A DNA stretch of 64,000 nucleotides. Origin: AC-32 sp963772975 (lineage in GTDB: Bacteria; Actinomycetota; Thermoleophilia; Gaiellales; Gaiellaceae). Position 1 is the stretch's first letter. Every line of letters starts with the position of its first letter. Below the pieces are notes generated by a model. It had not been told where the DNA came from. It saw nothing but the letters and a program-made list of their open reading frames with translations, and ran no database searches. The position numbers and the translations under genes are program-made. Location of the stretch: contig CAVYZH010000005.1 of assembly GCA_963772975.1 (NCBI GenBank), forward strand, positions 1 through 64,000, read 5' to 3'. This document shows positions 59,788 to 64,000 of this stretch, piece after piece.

Positions 59788-61025
59788 GAGGCCAGCGCGG
59801 CGAAGTAGCCCGCCGGGCGCGGGCGGACGCCAACGAGCGCGTCGTCGAGCGTGGCGACGAGACCTGCACGGTCGCCGTGGGCGAGCGTCTCCACGACCGC
59901 CTTGCGCACGGCATCGGCAGCCCCCGCGCCGGCCGTCTCGCCCCGCGCGAGCCCGCGCAGGCGCTCGAGCTGTTCCGCGCGGTCGTGCGCGGTCTCGCCG
60001 AGCAGCACCGCCGCACGCACCGAGGCCGCCCACAACCCGTCGGGCCCGCCAAGCAGCGCAGACAGGGCCTCGCGGAGCTGCTCCGAACGGAACGGCTCGT
60101 CTGCAAACAGCGACAGCTCCCAGCGGTCGAGCGCCTCGGCGAGCTCGGGATCCTCCTCGGCACACCCCAGCCGCGCGAGCAGATCCGAGGCGAGTCGCGC
60201 ACGGAAGGAGTCGAGCCGGGTGGGCTCACCGGGAGGCTCGGTGGCTGCGATCGGCAGCATCGGGCGGATCGCGAGCGGCCGCCAGTCGAGTCGCTCGAAC
60301 AACACGGGACCGGCGGCGAGCGGCGATGCGGTCGCCAGCCGCAGCGCGCTGACCGCGTCGGCGAGCTCACCCGGCGCGTCGGGCGCTCGCGGCTCGTTGG
60401 GAAGTAGCGCACGCTCGAGCTCGAGGACGCAGAGCCGGTCGGGCTCGGTGCCAAAGCCTTGGGGCAGCAGGCCGTTCGCCTCGGGCCAGTGGGCGGCAAG
60501 CTCGCCTGCCGCGGCGACGCGGATCCGGAGGCCGTCGGCGAGCTCCACCTGCGTGCCGAGCGAGATCCCCACGAGCGGCGCTACGGCGGCGTAGGTCCGG
60601 CGCTCGCCGAGCAGCGAGCGCTCGAGCTCGGCGTACGCCCGGTCGAACGCCTCGTCGCTCCAGTCGAAGCCACCGCAGGCCTCGGCGACGTCGGCGAGCA
60701 GCGGCAGCACGATCGTCCGCAAGAGCGGCTGGTCGCCCGCCTTGCCGGAGTGCGCGGCGGCGTAGATCGCAGCCGCCGGCTCGCGGCCCAGATCCTCGAT
60801 CGCAAGCTTCGCGTCGGCGAGCGCGCTCAGCCGCTCGGCCCGCGCCTCGACGTACGAGCGGGTGAGCGGCCGGTACTCGTACAGCGAGCTGGGCCCACGT
60901 GAAGCGTGCTCCTCGAACGCGAACGGGAGCTCGTCTCCCCCGGCGACATCGTCCGCGAGCAGCGAGAAGCCCGCGAGACAGAAGCAGCGCAGAGAGCGGT
61001 AGAGGTGCGGAGCACGCACGGCCAC
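59784..61025 (-). CDS. hypothetical protein downstream of nei
   Basis: This 413-aa soluble protein is Ala/Leu/Glu rich. The first part (SLYEYRPLTRSYVEARAERL, LRTIVLPLLADVAEACGGFD) looks well conserved in style, but no motif identifies a family. It begins 9 bases after the nei gene on the same strand and is probably co-transcribed with it. Confidence 0.6.
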   Translation of the reverse strand: MAVRAPHLYRSLRCFCLAGFSLLADDVAGGDELPFAFEEHASRGPSSLYEYRPLTRSYVEARAERLSALADAKLAIEDLGREPAAAIYAAAHSGKAGDQPLLRTIVLPLLADVAEACGGFDWSDEAFDRAYAELERSLLGERRTYAAVAPLVGISLGTQVELADGLRIRVAAAGELAAHWPEANGLLPQGFGTEPDRLCVLELERALLPNEPRAPDAPGELADAVSALRLATASPLAAGPVLFERLDWRPLAIRPMLPIAATEPPGEPTRLDSFRARLASDLLARLGCAEEDPELAEALDRWELSLFADEPFRSEQLREALSALLGGPDGLWAASVRAAVLLGETAHDRAEQLERLRGLARGETAGAGAADAVRKAVVETLAHGDRAGLVATLDDALVGVRPRPAGYFAALAS

Positions 61026-61034
61026 GAGTGGCCA

Positions 61035-61790
61035 CTACGCGCCGGGCGGCTCCTCTCCTCTTTGGCAGCCCGGACACCAGTAGGCGGTGCGGTTGTCGTC
61101 GCCCTGGCCGCGCGAGCGGATCGGGGTGCCGCAGCGCGGGCACGGCCGGCCAACACGCTTGTAGACGGCGCGCTTGGCGCCTTGGCCGTTGAGCGCGCCG
61201 CGCATGAGCCGCGCGGCCTCGCGGAGCGCGCGTTCGAGCTCCTCGTCGGTGGCGGCGTCGAGCCGCACCCACGGCGAGAGCCGCGCGTGCCAGAGCGACT
61301 CCGCCTTCCAGACGTTCCCGAGGCCCGCAACCAGTCGCTGGTCGAGTAGTGCGTCGCCGAGCTCGCGGCTTTGGTGCTCCCTCCGGAGGTTCGCGACCAT
61401 CCCGGCGAAGTCGGGCGGCTCGGCCAGGATGTCGGGACCGAGACGGCGCGCGCTGCGACTGGTGAGCTCGAGCACCGGCCCGTTCCAGAGCACCGCCTCA
61501 TGCTCGACCCCCGTGAGCACGAGCCAGGGCCTGCCGTGCTTCTCGGCGCCTCGCTCGACCACCTGCCAGCGCCCGCTCATGCGAAGGTGGCTGCGCAGGA
61601 CCAGGCCGCCCTCGAAGCTCAGCAGCAGGTTCTTGCCGACCGCCTCGACCGCCTCCAGCCTGCGACCGTCCAGGCGCTCGGCGGCGAGCACCGAGACCGC
61701 GCGCGGATGTGGCGTCTCGACGGTGACGCGCTCGCCCACGAGCGCCTGCAGCTTGCGCGCCGCTCGGTGGAGCGAGTCTCCCTCGGGCAT
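61035..61790 (-). CDS. nei: Fpg/Nei-family DNA glycosylase (endonuclease VIII-like)
   Basis: This 251-aa protein starts MPEGDSLHRAARKLQALVGE with the catalytic Pro2-Glu3 and has the family lysine/histidine region GKNLLLSFEGGLVLRSHLRM and a C-terminal zinc finger (CPRCGTPI ... YWCPGCQ). It excises oxidised bases by bifunctional glycosylase/lyase action. The DS in MPEGDS matches the Nei2 group of Actinobacteria, which is commonly found beside lhr; here lhr lies 1.8 kb upstream. Confidence 0.93.
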   Translation of the reverse strand: MPEGDSLHRAARKLQALVGERVTVETPHPRAVSVLAAERLDGRRLEAVEAVGKNLLLSFEGGLVLRSHLRMSGRWQVVERGAEKHGRPWLVLTGVEHEAVLWNGPVLELTSRSARRLGPDILAEPPDFAGMVANLRREHQSRELGDALLDQRLVAGLGNVWKAESLWHARLSPWVRLDAATDEELERALREAARLMRGALNGQGAKRAVYKRVGRPCPRCGTPIRSRGQGDDNRTAYWCPGCQRGEEPPGA

Positions 61791-61834
61791 CGCCCGGACC
61801 CTAGCTGGGGAGTGAATGCACGCCGGCATGGATG

Positions 61835-61866
61835 GCGAAGGGCGCTCCGACGGGAGCGCCCTTCGC
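61835..61866. terminator. strong bidirectional terminator
   Basis: GCGAAGGGCGCTCC-GACG-GGAGCGCCCTTCGC, a perfect 14-bp stem between the secreted-protein gene and nei. It would isolate nei from transcription coming from lhr. Confidence 0.8.
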
Positions 61867-63499
61867 TTACGCGCTGACTGCCCTCGTCAGGCGGGGCAGG
61901 GATTCGAGCTCAGTACGTTGCGGAAGTTGTTCGTCCGCAGCCGAACCGCTGGGTTCGGGATTCGGGTAGAAGCTGAACAGCAGCGGCCCGAACTCCGCCG
62001 CCGAGTTCCCGCCGAACGAATTCGTCGTGCCCTTGATGTACGGCCCGCCGAACTGCCACACGCAGTGCCCGTTCGCGTTCGGGTTCTGCGTCGAGCTCCC
62101 AGTCGTGTAGATCGGGTAGAAGTTCGAGCCCGGCGGCGGGTTCACGCAGTTGGTGCCCGTGAAGCGGTCGCAGATGCCGCCTGAGTCCGGTGCCTCGATG
62201 CGCGGCAGGTCGGCCTCGAACGCGACACGGCTGTAGTTCTGCGTGTCGTTGAAGAGCGGGCTCGTGAACGTGACCGCGGTCGGGTGGTACTTGGCGTCCT
62301 GACCACGGTTCGGATCCGTGCCCGGCCACACAGGTTGGTACGAGGTGCCGTCGAAGTCGGAGTCGCTCGCGATACAGCCTCCGATCGGCACGAACAGCGA
62401 GAACGCGGCGCTGAAGCAGCCCGTGTCGTCGTCGTCCAGCGTGCCCTCGTTGTTGGCCAGGCAGTCGCCGCCCTCTTCGGAAACGGCCGAGCAGTATTCG
62501 AAGTGGCCGATCTCGTCGGAGAAGGCGACGTTGTAGGTGTGGGCCGCCCACGGCACCCGCGTGTGCTCGCTCGCGGTCGCGTACATCGGGCGGAACGTGT
62601 ACGGCGCCTGATGGCACGCTCCCGCAGTGGGCTCGTAGAGGACCTGCGCGAAGCCGTTGGCGGCGCTCGCGGTCATCGAACCGCTCTGGCCGGTCGTGCG
62701 ATCGTGAATGCTCGCCGTCAAGCCGGCAGGGCCGTCGTGGATGTCGACGTCAAGGTTGTCGCCCGAGTTCATGAACAGGTCGGTCGCGGCGTTCGGCGTG
62801 AAGGTCGCGTTCGTCCCGTCGAGCGGCGACGGCGGTGCATGGGGAACGCCGCTCGTGGTGATGAACGCGAAGTTCGCCGGCTCGAAGCCGACCGAATTCA
62901 GACACGATCGCGTTGTTGTTGACGCCGAAGTTCTGATCCGAGTTGAAGCTGAAGATCGCCATCGCGGCGCACCACTTCGAGGCGTCGCAGCTGACACCCG
63001 GCGGCCAGGACGCCCAGCCGGGCGGGTAGAACTGCAGCTCCAGGAACGCCGTGCCCGGATGTTTGCCGATGTAGTCCGGACCGGCCGGGTTCGTGCCGTC
63101 GAAGATGTTGCTGTCGCTGTCGGGCGTGCATGGAGCGTGGGTGAACTCCGGCGCGGACTGGTTGTCGCATAGCGCCATCCCGAGCCAGAACGCCGGATGG
63201 AGCTGGAAGTTCCAGGTGCCCGCAGTGCCGGCCTGGTTCGGCATGACCTTCGGGTCGCTCGGGACCTGCAGGTGATACAGGTTCGAGTTCCCCGCGCCCG
63301 CCGTGTTCGAATAGAACAGCAGTGAAGGCTCGTCGTGGCCCGTGTACTCCCCGCCGTAGCCGATCGAATCGACCGTCTCCGCACAGAGCGCATACGGCTC
63401 GCTGCAGTTCAGCGTCGTCGCGTGGGCCGCTCCGGCGAACAGGCCGGTCAGCAGCAATGCCGCGACCGCCGCGAGCGATCCTCCGAGAAGTCGTCTCAT
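61867..63499 (-). pseudogene. large secreted protein of unknown function, frameshifted
   Basis: Translation starts at 63499 with a Sec signal peptide (LLGGSLAAVAALLLTGLFAG). The mature protein is rich in Asn, Gly, Ser, Thr and Cys (TLNCSEPYALCAETVDSIGY, DEIGHFEYCSAVSEEGGDC), typical of an extracellular beta protein. At about 62888-62900 the frame shifts by one base: FNSDQNFGVNNNAIV continues as LNSVGFEPANFAFITTSG. A second shift near 61944 is possible, since the alternative end RTNNFRNVLSSNPCPA reads better than the one at 61867. No family is recognised. It interrupts the usual lhr-nei pairing. Confidence 0.65.
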
Positions 63500-63582
63500 G
63501 TTTCCCTCCCCTTGCGACCCCTGTTCAGGGCGCCCCCGACGCCCCGTGCGGGGTGGGGTCTACCCGGTCTCGGGGGGGATTG

Positions 63583-64000
63583 TCAAGGCCGATACACCGC
63601 TCTCCGCGGGCCGATGACGAAGCCTGCATCAATCAGCAGCGAAACGATCTCGGTTTCGCCCACCGGCTGGCTGTCGAAGCGCTCCACCGCGAGTCGCTTC
63701 CCGCCCACCGCTCGCACATGAGCAACCAGCGCCGTCAGGGCCACGCGAAGCCATTCCTCCTCGGGCTCGCGTAGCGGCACGAGCGAGCGGCCGCCGCGCT
63801 CGACGTAGAGGGCGGGCTCCCCGCCGAGCAGGATGACGTGAGCTCCGGCGACCCGCGCAGCCCGCGCTCCGGCGCGCTTCGGCCATGGCAGCACGGCGCC
63901 GTACGGCTGGGCCGGGTCGGCCGCAGCGAGCACGAGCGGCTCGGCCTCCTCCCCGTCCTTCGGCCGCAGCTCGCGCAGCCGCTCGACCGCGCCGCCGAGC
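63583..64000 (-). CDS. lhr: Lhr-family DEAD/DEAH helicase, C-terminal end (partial)
   Basis: The frame is open from the right edge to 63583. The sequence LAAADPAQPYGAVLPWPKRA, then HVILLGGEPALYVERGGRSL and KRLAVERFDSQPVGETEIVS matches the C terminus of the long Lhr helicases of Actinobacteria, a domain beyond the helicase core. Lhr is a DNA-repair 3'-5' helicase. Its proximity to nei fits a base-damage repair neighbourhood. Confidence 0.85.
   Translation of the reverse strand, partial: LGGAVERLRELRPKDGEEAEPLVLAAADPAQPYGAVLPWPKRAGARAARVAGAHVILLGGEPALYVERGGRSLVPLREPEEEWLRVALTALVAHVRAVGGKRLAVERFDSQPVGETEIVSLLIDAGFVIGPRRAVYRP

Overview
The window is about 64 kb of GC-rich DNA that looks like a chromosomal contig from a deep-branching actinobacterium, most probably class Thermoleophilia (Gaiellales or Solirubrobacterales). 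That placement is an inference from overall protein character, frequent GTG starts, many 4-bp stop/start overlaps, SARP/BTAD regulators, a baeRF-type protein, an FtsZ with a long N-terminal extension and an Lhr/Nei neighbourhood. No rRNA, phage genes, transposase, integrase or CRISPR array was seen.

Layout. 1-3.6 kb: an FAD/GcvT dimethylglycine-dehydrogenase-like gene (cut by the left edge), a frameshifted choline-kinase-like gene and a divergent HAD phosphatase. 3.7-12.1 kb: a hydrolase-like/adenylate cyclase fusion, a Tat-exported multicopper oxidase, an ArsR/AHSA1 operon with a palindromic operator inside its promoter, a frameshifted trehalose glycosyltransferase and a CrtI/PYROXD2-type oxidoreductase. 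11.6-14.8 kb: a DUF1059-cupin-secreted protein operon divergent from a frameshifted membrane BTAD regulator carrying a beta-propeller. 14.9-31.7 kb: a mosaic region punctuated by three truncated copies of the initiator tRNA 3' half, ending at the intact initiator tRNA. Its cargo is rich in phosphorus metabolism: PiT/DUF47 phosphate uptake, a GH65 phosphorylase with beta-phosphoglucomutase, two PAP2 phosphatases, a lipid kinase and PhoD. It also holds a CarH/LitR-like B12 photoreceptor gene with two arrays of 11-bp direct repeats in its divergent promoter region.

31.7-64 kb is mostly housekeeping: Ppx/GppA, glutamate dehydrogenase with a CBS protein, tRNA-Leu, RmuC, a baeRF/Vms1-like protein, thioredoxin reductase, a CorA-like transporter, endonuclease III with an AddAB-like helicase-nuclease pair, an isocitrate/isopropylmalate dehydrogenase, an HD-GYP protein, gamma-glutamyltransferase, parA-ftsZ, AzlCD, Nei, a frameshifted secreted protein and the 3' end of lhr.

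The most interesting signals are: (i) a tRNA-fMet-derived repeat unit of about 180 bp with a second conserved core 116 bp away; (ii) paired CarH-type operators; (iii) FtsZ with its disordered linker moved to the N terminus; (iv) a promoter followed at once by a perfect terminator hairpin upstream of a tiny gene; (v) gene debris (SDR, SARP/LuxR-type ATPase and possibly GH3 fragments) next to or inside the mosaic region. At least four genes carry apparent one-base insertions, which suggests base-calling or assembly indels rather than widespread decay.
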